Origin: Acidobacteriota bacterium
GTDB lineage: Bacteria; Acidobacteriota; Terriglobia; Bryobacterales; Bryobacteraceae
Assembly: GCA_026394055.1 (NCBI GenBank)
Contig: JAPKYZ010000032.1
Location: forward strand, 1-64,000
Direction: 5' to 3'
DNA: 64,000 bases
Shown here in pieces: positions 31,079 through 39,903 of the stretch. Every line of letters begins with the position of its first letter. Position 1 is the first letter of the stretch. The translations under genes and the position numbers were made by a program. The notes beneath the pieces are model-generated. The model searched no databases and was not told where the DNA came from. It worked only from the letters and a program-made list of their open reading frames with translations.

Positions 31079-33274
31079 ATGTCTATTGAGCGTATTGAAC
31101 GCGACCGAAATGAGCGCAGCCTGACGGTGCCCGAGGGCCGTTCGGCGGTTGTCGCCAGCCATGAGCCGGAGGGCGAAACACCGGTCGTCCCGCTGTCGCA
31201 CTATCTCTGGGTATTGAAGCGGAACCGCTGGGCGATTGCCGGCGTGGTGCTGGCGTCGCTGGTGGGCACCTTGCTGGTGACCTCCAACATGACGCCGATC
31301 TACGAATCGACCGCCACCGTCGACATCGACCGCCAGACTCCGCAGGGAGTGATTGGGCAGGAGGCGATGCGTTCGACGATGAACGACGCCGACCAGTTTC
31401 TGGCGACGCAGGTGCGTCTGGTCCAGTCCGATAGTGTTCTCCGGCCCGTGGCCGTGAAGCATGATCTGCTGGCCCACGAACGCGGCGGACGCAAGGGCGA
31501 TGAGACGTCTTCGCCGTCGCCCGATACGCCGGTCCAATTGAAGAATCTGAAGGTCACCCGGCCGCCCAATACCTATCTCTTGCTGATCAGCTACCGGTCG
31601 CCCGATCCGCGGTTGGCCGCCAGCGTGGCCAATGGCGTGGCGCAATCCTACCTGGAGCACACCTACAACATCCGCTACCGCTCCAGCGCCAGCTTGTCGC
31701 AGTTCATGGAGAAGCAGATTGAAGAGCTGCGGGCCAAGATGGAACGCAGTTCGGGCGCGCTGCTGGAGTTTGAGCGGGAGATGAACGTCATCTCGCCCGA
31801 AGAAAAGACCAACATCCTTTCGGCGCGGCTACTGCAGTTGAATACCGAATACACCACCGCGCAGGGTGACCGGGTCCGCAAGGAAGCGGCCCTGAACTCC
31901 GTCAAGAATGGCTCCATTGAGGCGGCCCAGGCGTCGACGCAGGGTGAGAGCTTGCGCAAGTTGCTCGACCGCTCCGGTGAGGCGCAGGAGAAGTTCTCCC
32001 AGGGCCGGCTCCACTATGGCGCCAACCACCCGGAGTACCGCAAAGCGGCCGAGACGGTGGCGGAGCTGGACCGGCAGATCAGCAAGATGAAGCAGACGAT
32101 CGCCAAACGCGTGGAGACCGAGTATCAGGAAGCGTTCGCCCGTGAGGGGATGCTGCAACGGGCGGTGGGCGAAACCAAGGAAGAGTTCGACCGGTTGAAC
32201 GCCCGCAGCTTTGAGTATCAATCGCTGAAGCGCGAAGCGGAGGCGGACAAGAAGCTCTACGAAGAGCTGGTCCGCAAGATCAAGGAAGCGGGCATCAACG
32301 CCAGCTTCCAGAACTCGGCCATCCGCATCGCCGACCTGGCGCGTCCGGGAGAGAAACCGGTGTCGCCCAATCTGAAGATCAACCTGCTGATCGCTCTGCT
32401 GGCGTCGCTGTTCCTGGCCGTGACCGGTGCGATTGTGGCGGACCTGCTGGACAACACCATTCGCGATCCGGAGCAGGTGGCGCGGACGCTGGGTACCGAA
32501 GTGATCGGCACGCTGCCGGTGGTGAAAGATTGGCGCGGACGGCTGGGCTTGGTCAGCGCGGCGCGCTTGCTGCCGGGCAGCGCGGCGGCGCCCAACTCGG
32601 CGGAGCACATGGCCTCGGGCTATGACGAATCGATCCGCACGCTCCGCAATTCGATCTTGCTGACCGACTTTGAGCAGCGGCTACGTTCGCTGCTCGTCAC
32701 CAGCGCTTCACCGGGTGAAGGCAAGTCGACCATTGCGGCCCATCTGGCTGCTTCGCACGCCGAACAGAATCACAAGACCCTGCTGATTGATGGTGACTTG
32801 CGGCGGCCCAGTGTCCATAAGCGCTTCAAGATCCGCAGTGACCGCGGGCTGACCAATGTCCTGCTGGGCGAGATGAACTGGCGCGAAGCGGTGGTGACCC
32901 CCGATGAGCAGCCGAACCTCCGGATTCTGCCCGCTGGTCCGCCGTCGCGGCGCGCGGGTGACCTGGTGGGCCGGGGCCTGCACAACCTGATGGAAGAGGC
33001 GCTGGAAGAGTACGATCTGGTGATTCTCGATGGTCCGCCGTTGTTGGGCTTTGCCGAACCATTGCAGATGGCCACCACTGTGGATGGCGTGGTGGTGGTC
33101 ACCCGCGCCGGAGCCACCAACCGCCAACAGGTGGCGACTGTGCTGGCCACGCTGAACCGGCTTCGCGCCAATGTCCTGGGGCTCGTCTTGAATCAGGTCC
33201 ACCGTGGCATGAGCGATAGCTACACCTACTACGGCTACTACGGCAAATACTACGCCCAGCGGACGGCTAGCTAG
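31079..33274 (+). CDS. Wzc-like polysaccharide co-polymerase / tyrosine autokinase
   Basis: 731 residues. A Wzz-type chain-length domain comes first: TM helix near residues 51-70 and the second near 438-460, with a long periplasmic coiled coil between (repeats of EELRAKMERSS, AETVAELDRQIS). The cytoplasmic BY-kinase follows: Walker A SASPGEGKST (about 542-551), Walker A' LLIDGDLRRPS and Walker B LVILDGPPLLG. It ends in a tyrosine cluster, SYTYYGYYGKYYAQ, the autophosphorylation tail. It should govern chain length and export of the polysaccharide. A cognate outer-membrane Wza and phosphatase Wzb are not in the window. Confidence 0.92.
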   Translation: MSIERIERDRNERSLTVPEGRSAVVASHEPEGETPVVPLSHYLWVLKRNRWAIAGVVLASLVGTLLVTSNMTPIYESTATVDIDRQTPQGVIGQEAMRSTMNDADQFLATQVRLVQSDSVLRPVAVKHDLLAHERGGRKGDETSSPSPDTPVQLKNLKVTRPPNTYLLLISYRSPDPRLAASVANGVAQSYLEHTYNIRYRSSASLSQFMEKQIEELRAKMERSSGALLEFEREMNVISPEEKTNILSARLLQLNTEYTTAQGDRVRKEAALNSVKNGSIEAAQASTQGESLRKLLDRSGEAQEKFSQGRLHYGANHPEYRKAAETVAELDRQISKMKQTIAKRVETEYQEAFAREGMLQRAVGETKEEFDRLNARSFEYQSLKREAEADKKLYEELVRKIKEAGINASFQNSAIRIADLARPGEKPVSPNLKINLLIALLASLFLAVTGAIVADLLDNTIRDPEQVARTLGTEVIGTLPVVKDWRGRLGLVSAARLLPGSAAAPNSAEHMASGYDESIRTLRNSILLTDFEQRLRSLLVTSASPGEGKSTIAAHLAASHAEQNHKTLLIDGDLRRPSVHKRFKIRSDRGLTNVLLGEMNWREAVVTPDEQPNLRILPAGPPSRRAGDLVGRGLHNLMEEALEEYDLVILDGPPLLGFAEPLQMATTVDGVVVVTRAGATNRQQVATVLATLNRLRANVLGLVLNQVHRGMSDSYTYYGYYGKYYAQRTAS

Positions 33275-33287
33275 AGGGACTGGTGCA

Positions 33288-34562
33288 ATGAAGCAGACAC
33301 GTCTGTTTACGGCGACGGTCTGGACGCTGGCGGGCAACGGCGCCGCCGCCCTGGCGCAATGGGCCACGGTGATCACCGTCTCGCGCATGCTGGGCTATTC
33401 GGCGGGTGGCGATTATGCCTTGGCGCTGGCGGTGGTGAACCCCGTGCTGATGCTGGCCAACCTGCAACTGCGGGCCGTCATCGCCACCGACGCGGCTCAG
33501 CAATACCCTTTCTGGGACTATCTCTCGTTGCGCTTGTGGACCTCGCTCGCGGCTGCGGTGGCCGTGGTGCAGTTCGGCACGCTGAACCCCTCGCTATCGG
33601 TGACGGTGCTGCTGGCGGTGCTCGCGCTGAAGCTGGTGGAGGCGATGAGCGACATCTACTATGGCGCTTTTCAGCAGGCCGGACGGATGGACTGGATCGC
33701 CCAATCGCTGATGACCAAGTCATCGCTCTCGATCGCGCTGCTGATTGTGGTCTCGGCGCTGTGGCAGTCGCTGGCCTTGGCGCTGCTCGCCAGCGCGATT
33801 GGCACGGCCCTGGTCTGGTTGTGGTTTGACTGCGCGCAGGCGCAGAAGCTCGGCCTCGAAGGCATCGGCCGCCTGCTGCCCGACTGGCCGCCCAACTGGT
33901 CCAGCATGCGAGCGATCACGGAGGCGGCGTTCCCCTTGGGCGTCGTGATGATGCTGGTTTCGCTCAACCAGAGCATCCCGCGCTTTGCCGTCGAGAAGTT
34001 TGCCGGTCGCGAAGAGCTGGGTTTGTTTGCCGCCGTCGCGGCGATGGCCCAATCGGTAAATCTGGCGCTGAACGCCGTCGGTCAATCGATGACGGCGCCC
34101 CTTTCGCAGTGTGCCCACCGTGGCGACTGGAAAGGCTTCCGGAGCTTGTTTGGCAAGGGCCTGGGCACGGGGATTCTGGTGGTGACGGTCTGCTGCTTGA
34201 TCTGTGTCTTCATGGGACCGGCCTTGCTGTTGGCGATCTTTGGCAAGACGACGCCTGAGCAGTCCTGGATGCTGGTGCTGCAGATGATGGCGGCCGGGGT
34301 CACTGCCCTGGCTGGACTGTGCGGCTACGCCCTGACCGCGATGGGCGAGTTCCGGCAGCAGTTGCTGCTGTTCATTCCGCTGACCTCACTCACCGCGCTT
34401 TTCAGCTGGGGCTTCGTGCCGGCTTATGGCGTCGAAGGGGCGTGCTGGGTGCTGGTGGCCGGGTCGATTCTCCACTTGGCGGCAGCGGGATTCCTGCTGA
34501 ACTTCCGCTTGGCTCAGCCGGCGGCGATGGTGGGGGAGGCCGTTCCGGAGGCGAGCTTGTGA
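33288..34562 (+). CDS. Polysaccharide flippase (Wzx/MATE-like)
   Basis: 424 residues with about twelve hydrophobic segments and few charged residues between them, the layout of oligosaccharide flippases (MVF/PST clan). The start FTATVWTLAGNGAAALAQWA and the middle SLNQSIPRFAVEKFAGREELGLFAAVAAMAQ resemble Wzx-type proteins that flip lipid-linked repeat units across the inner membrane. It lies 13 nt after the Wzc-like gene and overlaps the next gene by GTGA. Confidence 0.85.
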   Translation: MKQTRLFTATVWTLAGNGAAALAQWATVITVSRMLGYSAGGDYALALAVVNPVLMLANLQLRAVIATDAAQQYPFWDYLSLRLWTSLAAAVAVVQFGTLNPSLSVTVLLAVLALKLVEAMSDIYYGAFQQAGRMDWIAQSLMTKSSLSIALLIVVSALWQSLALALLASAIGTALVWLWFDCAQAQKLGLEGIGRLLPDWPPNWSSMRAITEAAFPLGVVMMLVSLNQSIPRFAVEKFAGREELGLFAAVAAMAQSVNLALNAVGQSMTAPLSQCAHRGDWKGFRSLFGKGLGTGILVVTVCCLICVFMGPALLLAIFGKTTPEQSWMLVLQMMAAGVTALAGLCGYALTAMGEFRQQLLLFIPLTSLTALFSWGFVPAYGVEGACWVLVAGSILHLAAAGFLLNFRLAQPAAMVGEAVPEASL

Positions 34563-35614
34563 AGCGCTTGCTACACGTCATCCGCGCGCTGGAACCCGGC
34601 GGCATCGAGCTTTGGCTGGTGGACCTGCTGCGCGCTCAGGCGATGCCTGGTTGGCGGATGGAGTTTCTGGTGGAAACGGCGGAGCCTGGTGTGCTGGAAC
34701 CCGCGGTGATCCGCCATGGCGGCACCATCCATCGTTGGGGCGGCCCCGGCAGCCTCCCATTCTCCGCGAACTTCTTGCGCCGGTTGCTAAAGGAGCGAGG
34801 CCCGTTTGCTGCCGTCCACAGCCATGTCCACGCCTTCAGTGGCGTCGTGCTTTCGGCAGCACGGCAGGCCGGGGTGCCGCTGCGGGTGGCCCACAGCCAC
34901 TGCCAACAATTGGAGCGGACTCCTTGGCGGCGCCTCTATCGGGCGACCATGCAGCGTCTGATCGACGCTTCCGCGACGCTCCGTTTGGCGGTCAGCTCGG
35001 CAGCGGCGGTGAACTTGTTTGGTGACGCCCAACCCGCGTCGATCATTCCGGCGGCTAGGGACCTTCGGGTCTATGGCCATGCGCTTGATCGGGAAGCCAG
35101 CCGGGCGGCGTTGGGCTGTGCCAAGAGTGATCTGGTGGTCGCCAATGTCGGACGCCTGGCGGCAGAAAAGAATCAGCCGCTGCTGCTCGCCTTGGCTGAG
35201 CGAAATCCCCGGCTTCGCGTGCTGATCGCGGGAGAGGGCCCGCTGCGTAGCGTTCTGCGGCATCCGCAGGTACAACTGTTAGGCGATGTGCGGGACTTGC
35301 GGCCACTGTTGGCGGCGGCCGATTGCTTCGCGTTTCCGTCGTTGAGCGAAGGTCTGGGATTGGCGCTGGTCGAGGCGCAGGCTGCCGGGGTACCGTGCGT
35401 GATCTCGGATGCCATTCCGCCGGAGGCGATCATCATCCCGGAGTTGGTGGAGCGCGTGGCACTAGGTGACCCGTTGACGGCCTGGCTGATGGCTGTGGAC
35501 CGCGCCGCCCAGCGCGAACGCCGCCCCGACAGTTGGCGGCGGGCGATGGAGACTCCGTATCACGTCCAGCGTTCGGGCGAACTTCTGGAGGCCGCGTATG
35601 CGAGCGCCTGCTAG
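34559..35614 (+). CDS. Glycosyltransferase family 4 (first of three)
   Basis: 351 residues from GTG 34559, which overlaps the flippase stop as GTGA and has GGAGG about 10 nt before it. GT-B fold: N-terminal LHVIRALEPGGIELWLVDLLRA, HSHVHAFSGVVL in the cleft and the C-terminal donor domain with VANVGRLAAEKNQPLLLALAER and FPSLSEGLGLALVEAQAAG (the E-x7-E region). It is expected to add one sugar of the repeat unit on the cytoplasmic face. Sugar and linkage are unknown. An ATG far upstream in this frame lies wholly inside the flippase gene and is rejected. Confidence 0.88.
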   Translation: MKRLLHVIRALEPGGIELWLVDLLRAQAMPGWRMEFLVETAEPGVLEPAVIRHGGTIHRWGGPGSLPFSANFLRRLLKERGPFAAVHSHVHAFSGVVLSAARQAGVPLRVAHSHCQQLERTPWRRLYRATMQRLIDASATLRLAVSSAAAVNLFGDAQPASIIPAARDLRVYGHALDREASRAALGCAKSDLVVANVGRLAAEKNQPLLLALAERNPRLRVLIAGEGPLRSVLRHPQVQLLGDVRDLRPLLAAADCFAFPSLSEGLGLALVEAQAAGVPCVISDAIPPEAIIIPELVERVALGDPLTAWLMAVDRAAQRERRPDSWRRAMETPYHVQRSGELLEAAYASAC

Positions 35615-36947
35615 CGCCCATCTGGCCATCGAGCGGCACGATCTGCTAGCCGTCGCGCCACCGCCGCGGCTGGTGGTGTGGGAGCTGCCGTTCTGGCTGA
35701 TGCTGCTCTATATCGCGCTGACGCCGGGCAGCGTTTCACCCTTGTGGAACTGGGGCGGCATCCCGGTGCGATCCGCCGAGGCGGTGGTGCTGATTGGCGC
35801 TGCCTGGTACGTGCCGGCGGCTCTGGTGCTGCGCCGCGCCTGGCGGTCTTGGCCGGCGGTCTGGATTTTGCTGGCCCCCATGGTGGCGGTGCTGGCCTAC
35901 GCGGCCCTCTCCACTGGCTGGAATGGGCTGGACGATAACGACACGGCCGCCATGCAGATGACGCTGCTGTTTGCCACGGCCTGCCCGCTGGTGGCTTGGG
36001 CGGTGGCGGGGGGCTACACCCGCAATGAGCTTTACCACTTCATTTGGCGCCTGACCGTCTTTATGGCGCTGCTGAGCGTGCTCTATTCGGCAGAATCGAT
36101 TCTCTCGCTCGGCCTGCGGAGTGAGCTGGGCCAAAACACGCTGCTCGACTTTGGCATTGAGCGGGTGCGGGGACCGCTCTATGGTTCCTCTACAGGCTAC
36201 CTGGCGCTGCTGCCCGCGCTTGCCTTCTCCATTCAGCACGTGATCGACGTCCATTCGCGGCGGATGATCGGCGTGGGGGTGGTGCTGGCGTTGCTGCTGG
36301 CGCTGTTGGGCTTGGGTTCACGGGCGGCGCTGCTGCTGCTGGCCGTCTACCTGCTGCTGCTCAGCTTCCTGATCAAGAGCGCTCGCAAGCGGGCCATCGC
36401 CGTCATCTTGATGGTGGTGCTGACGGTGCTGGCGGCGACGGTTGTGTTCTCTCAAGCCAGTACGGACCGGTTGCAGACCTTTGAAGACGATAGCCGCCGC
36501 GCGACGCATGTGACGGCGTGGCGCACGCTCGAATCAATGGAGCTGGCCGACACGATCCGTGGCGCTGGATACGGCGGCATCTGGAACTGGTATCTCACCG
36601 ACGCCTTGAATGGCGAGCGGCTGGCCACGGGCGACAACTTGATCCGCACGGCGGTGGGGACGTCGCTCTATCATTCGCATTCCACTTTGCTCGAAATGGG
36701 CATGGAGCTGGGGCTGCCGGGCTTGATCGCGTTTGGCTTGATGACGTCGGGCTTTTTGATGACGGTGGTGCAGTGCTGGCGGCGCGGCGTTCTGCAGGCC
36801 TTTAGTTGCGGGCTGCTGGCCACCGGGTTGGGGCTGGTCTTTGACCTGTTCCTGTTTAAGAACACGACGGTGAACCTGATCTGGTGGTTCTATGCGCTGT
36901 CGATGCTGATGCTGGCCGGGGCCGCTCGGGACAAGGAGCAGGCATGA
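35598..36947 (+). CDS. O-antigen ligase / polymerase (Wzy-like) membrane protein
   Basis: 449 residues with ten to eleven hydrophobic segments. A long periplasmic loop sits before the last segments (GYGGIWNWYLTDALNGER, then YHSHSTLLEMGMELGLPG), the pattern of the Wzy_C/O-antigen ligase family whose loop His/Arg act on polyprenyl-linked glycans. In a Wzx/Wzc cluster a polymerase role is more likely than ligation to lipid A. It overlaps the preceding GT4 by 17 nt and the next gene by ATGA. Confidence 0.85.
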   Translation: MRAPASAHLAIERHDLLAVAPPPRLVVWELPFWLMLLYIALTPGSVSPLWNWGGIPVRSAEAVVLIGAAWYVPAALVLRRAWRSWPAVWILLAPMVAVLAYAALSTGWNGLDDNDTAAMQMTLLFATACPLVAWAVAGGYTRNELYHFIWRLTVFMALLSVLYSAESILSLGLRSELGQNTLLDFGIERVRGPLYGSSTGYLALLPALAFSIQHVIDVHSRRMIGVGVVLALLLALLGLGSRAALLLLAVYLLLLSFLIKSARKRAIAVILMVVLTVLAATVVFSQASTDRLQTFEDDSRRATHVTAWRTLESMELADTIRGAGYGGIWNWYLTDALNGERLATGDNLIRTAVGTSLYHSHSTLLEMGMELGLPGLIAFGLMTSGFLMTVVQCWRRGVLQAFSCGLLATGLGLVFDLFLFKNTTVNLIWWFYALSMLMLAGAARDKEQA

Positions 36948-38098
36948 GCCGTCTGGTGATCACGGTGGACCAGCGGTACTGGCGCACGCCCGATGGCGCG
37001 CTGTGGACCCGGATGCCACCGGCGTACAGCTTCTTCGCCGGGCATCTCGCGGAGTGGGACCAGGTGCGCGTGATCGCGCGCGTGATCGATATCCCGGAGG
37101 TGCTGCCGGATGTGCTGCGGGCCGATGGGCCGGGCGTCGAGTTTGTGGCGGTGCCGGGTTACGCCGGGCCGGTGGGGTTCTTGCGATCGCTCCCGCAGTT
37201 GATGGCGTCATTGCGCGGCGCCGTGGGCGCAGACGACACGCTGCTGCTGCGGGGGCCATCGAATTTGGCGAGCGTCGTGAAGCTGCTGTTCCCCACTCAC
37301 GACTCGGCCGTTGAGGTGCTGGGCGACCCGTGGGATCTCTACGCGCCGGGGGCCGTGCGGACGCCGCTGCGAGCGCTCTACCGTCAGTGGTTCACGCGGC
37401 AGTTGCGGTGGCAATGTGCGCAGGCGCGGGTGGCGGGGTATGTCTCGCAGGCGGTCGCCGAGCGCTATCCGGCGGAAGAGATTTTTCGCTTGCTCGATAT
37501 CGACCTGCCGCCGGAGGCGTTTGGGGACCCTCGAAGTGCGCCGCGCGGGCGGCATGTGGTGTCGGTGGGCGGCTTTGATCATCCGGTGAAGGGGCATGAT
37601 GTGCTGATCCGGGCGATGGCTCAATTGGCCACGCCCGCGGCACTGACGATCGTGGGCGCGGGTGGAATGCGGGCGGAGCTTGCGGCACTGGCGAAGACGC
37701 TCGGGGTCCGCTTGCGGATGGCCGGAGAGTTGGCCGGTGCGGCGGCGGTGCGGCAAGAAGTGGCCCAGGCGGATCTGTTCGTGCTGGCGTCGAGAAGCGA
37801 AGGGATGCCTCGCGCGTTGATTGAGGCGATGGCGTGCGGCGTTCCGGCGTTGGCCACACGCGTGGGCGGCATTCCGGAGCTACTGCCGGACGCGCAGTTG
37901 GTGGAGCGCGAGGATGTGGCGGGGCTGGCGGCGAGGATCGAGAATACCCTAAACGATTCGGCGCGCTATGCCGAATGCTCCCAAAGGGGTATCCGCACGG
38001 CGCTCCGGTATGCCGGTGCGGTGGAACGGGCGAGGCGCCAGGAGTTTCTGGCGGCGATCCGAGGTTCGGCAAAGGAGGTGGCCCATGCCCACGGCTGA
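36944..38098 (+). CDS. Glycosyltransferase family 4 (second)
   Basis: 384 residues from ATG 36944, overlapping the Wzy-like stop as ATGA. The N-terminal half is atypical (VITVDQRYWRTPDGALWT), but the C-terminal GT-B donor domain is clear: HVVSVGGFDHPVKGHDVLIRA, ALTIVGAGGMRAELAALAK and VLASRSEGMPRALIEAMACG with the acidic EGMPRALIE motif. It probably adds another sugar of the repeat unit. The divergent N-terminal acceptor domain suggests an unusual acceptor. Confidence 0.87.
   Translation: MSRLVITVDQRYWRTPDGALWTRMPPAYSFFAGHLAEWDQVRVIARVIDIPEVLPDVLRADGPGVEFVAVPGYAGPVGFLRSLPQLMASLRGAVGADDTLLLRGPSNLASVVKLLFPTHDSAVEVLGDPWDLYAPGAVRTPLRALYRQWFTRQLRWQCAQARVAGYVSQAVAERYPAEEIFRLLDIDLPPEAFGDPRSAPRGRHVVSVGGFDHPVKGHDVLIRAMAQLATPAALTIVGAGGMRAELAALAKTLGVRLRMAGELAGAAAVRQEVAQADLFVLASRSEGMPRALIEAMACGVPALATRVGGIPELLPDAQLVEREDVAGLAARIENTLNDSARYAECSQRGIRTALRYAGAVERARRQEFLAAIRGSAKEVAHAHG
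38071..38079 (+). promoter_or_regulatory. Strong Shine-Dalgarno before methyltransferase
   Basis: AAAGGAGGT, close to the full anti-SD complement, lies 5 nt before the ATG at 38085, inside the end of the preceding glycosyltransferase gene. It fixes the start and suggests high translation of the methyltransferase. Confidence 0.75.
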
Positions 38099-38759
38099 GA
38101 GCTTTTATCAAGCGGCAAGCGGCTATCATGCCACCCAGCTCGAGGTGCCGGAAGTGGCGTTCGCCCTGATGGCGGCGGAGCGCGCGCGCAAGATTTCGCC
38201 GCACTTGCGGGCGGACTGGCGAGTGCTCGAGTATGGCGTCGGGACCGGTTTGAACTTGGCCGCGGTGCAGTGCCAGACGCGGTGGGGCTTTGACATCGCG
38301 TCTCATCTGGGACCAGCGTTGAGCGCGCGGGACATCCAGTTCTTCCCGGCCATGGCCCAGGTGCCGGGCGAATCGGTGGATGCTGTGCTCTGCCACCATG
38401 CTCTGGAGCACGTGCCATCGCCGGTGGCGGCGCTGGCGGAGATGGAGCGCGTGCTGGTGCCCCAAGGCCGGCTGCTGCTCTATGTCCCTTATGAGCGCGA
38501 GGCGCGATATCGCAGCTTCCGGCGGGATGAGCCGAACCACCATCTCTATTCCTGGAATCCGCAGACGCTGGGCAATCTGGTGGAGACGGCGGGCTATGTG
38601 GTGGAAGAGGCGGGCTGCGGCCCGACGGGCTACGAACGCTTTGCTGCTGTGAAGGCGGCGCAGTGGGGATGGCCCGCCTCAGGGCACCGGGCCTTTCTCG
38701 CGGCGCTGCGGCTGATCCAACCGGTGGAAGAAGTGCGAGTTGTGGCTCGCAAACGATGA
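38085..38759 (+). CDS. Class I SAM-dependent methyltransferase
   Basis: 224 residues from ATG 38085. Motif I is VLEYGVGTGLNLAAV (about 46-60), then WGFDIASHLG and the post-motif AVLCHHALEHVPSPVAALAEM, typical of Methyltransf_11-type enzymes. LYSWNPQTLGNLVETAGYVV follows. It probably methylates a sugar of the polysaccharide or a lipid-linked intermediate. It overlaps the upstream GT4 by 14 nt and the downstream GT4 by ATGA, so it is fully embedded in the assembly row. Confidence 0.87.
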   Translation: MPTAESFYQAASGYHATQLEVPEVAFALMAAERARKISPHLRADWRVLEYGVGTGLNLAAVQCQTRWGFDIASHLGPALSARDIQFFPAMAQVPGESVDAVLCHHALEHVPSPVAALAEMERVLVPQGRLLLYVPYEREARYRSFRRDEPNHHLYSWNPQTLGNLVETAGYVVEEAGCGPTGYERFAAVKAAQWGWPASGHRAFLAALRLIQPVEEVRVVARKR

Positions 38760-39901
38760 GCACCCGCGTTCTCCGCATCCTCACCCGGCTGGGGGCGGGC
38801 GGTCCGCCGCAGCACTGCCTGATCGCCAACCGCGAACTGGCCGCGCGCGGCTATGAGACTCGGCTGGCCGTGGGGCAGTGCGGACGGGAAGATCTGGCGA
38901 TGGACTACCTGCTGAGCGCGGAAGATGCGGTGGTCCACATTCCCCAGATGCGGCCCAACCTGTTCCATCCCGCAGATGCGGCGGCCGTGCTGCATCTGTA
39001 CCGTCTGATGCGGGACTGGTCTCCTGATATTGTGCACACGCACACGGCCAAGGCCGGATTGCTGGGGCGGGTGGCGGCCGCTATGGCCGGGGTGCCGCAC
39101 ATTGTCCACACCTTCCACGGCAACGTCCTGCGTGGCTACTTCAACCCCGTGCTCAACGCGGCAATCCGCACCGTCGAGCGGCTGCTGGCGCGGCGGACCG
39201 ATGCCATCTGTGTCCTGTCTCCCCAACAACGCCAGGAGATCGTGGAGCAGTTCCAGATTGCCTCTGCGGCGCAAACCGCGGTGGTGCCGCTGGGGATGGA
39301 TCTGCCGGAGCTGCCGCAAGCGACGGGCGAGTTCACCGTGGGCTGGCTGGGGCGGTTGGTGCCGGTGAAGAATCTCGGCCTGCTGGCCGAAGTGGTGCGG
39401 CGAACGCCGCTGCGCTTTGTGATCGCGGGCGATGGGCCGGAGCGGGCGGTGGCGGCGGCGCTGGCTGCGGAGTATCCGGGCCGCGTCGAATGGCTGGGGT
39501 GGCAGCAGGACATCCTCCCGGTGTTGGCCCGCTGCCACGTGCTGGTGCAAACCTCGCGCAATGAAGGCACGCCGGTGGCCTTGATCCAGGGCATGGGCGC
39601 GGGTCGACCCTTTGTGGCCACGCGCGTGGGTGGTGTGCCGGATGTGGCGGGCGCGCATTCCATCGTCACGGCGGAAGAGCCGGAGGCGATCAGTGAAGCT
39701 CTGCTTCACCTGTCTTGCGATTCGGCGGAGTGGCAGTGGCGCGGTGTCGAAGCCCGGCGCTTTGCGCTGGAGCAATACGGCAAGCAGCGCATGGTGGATC
39801 AACTGGACCGGCTGTATCAAGGGCTGCTGGCGGGGGCGCCCGTGGCGGAAGCCTCGCGGGTAGGCGCCGCGGACGCGTTTCTCACGGGGGGTCAGGCTTA
39901 G
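38756..39901 (+). CDS. Glycosyltransferase family 4 (third)
   Basis: 381 residues from ATG 38756 (ATGA overlap). GT4 features: LRILTRLGAGGPPQHCLIANR at the N-terminus, PDIVHTHTAKAGLLGRVAA, HTFHGNVLRGYF, the donor domain VGWLGRLVPVKNLGLLAEVV, and TSRNEGTPVALIQGMGAGRP with the conserved Glu. It is close to the EpsF/WcaL type that extends exopolysaccharide repeat units. The stop comes 2 nt before the amidotransferase start, continuing the coupled row. Confidence 0.9.
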   Translation: MSTRVLRILTRLGAGGPPQHCLIANRELAARGYETRLAVGQCGREDLAMDYLLSAEDAVVHIPQMRPNLFHPADAAAVLHLYRLMRDWSPDIVHTHTAKAGLLGRVAAAMAGVPHIVHTFHGNVLRGYFNPVLNAAIRTVERLLARRTDAICVLSPQQRQEIVEQFQIASAAQTAVVPLGMDLPELPQATGEFTVGWLGRLVPVKNLGLLAEVVRRTPLRFVIAGDGPERAVAAALAAEYPGRVEWLGWQQDILPVLARCHVLVQTSRNEGTPVALIQGMGAGRPFVATRVGGVPDVAGAHSIVTAEEPEAISEALLHLSCDSAEWQWRGVEARRFALEQYGKQRMVDQLDRLYQGLLAGAPVAEASRVGAADAFLTGGQA

Positions 39902-39903
39902 CT

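Noticed and set aside
34319-34558. Upstream in-frame extension of the first GT4 (also 36884, 37968, 38663 and 39715 for later genes)
   Set aside because: The extensions lie inside the preceding genes and do not resemble the families; the chosen starts give stop-start overlaps or, for asnB, the mandatory Met-Cys.
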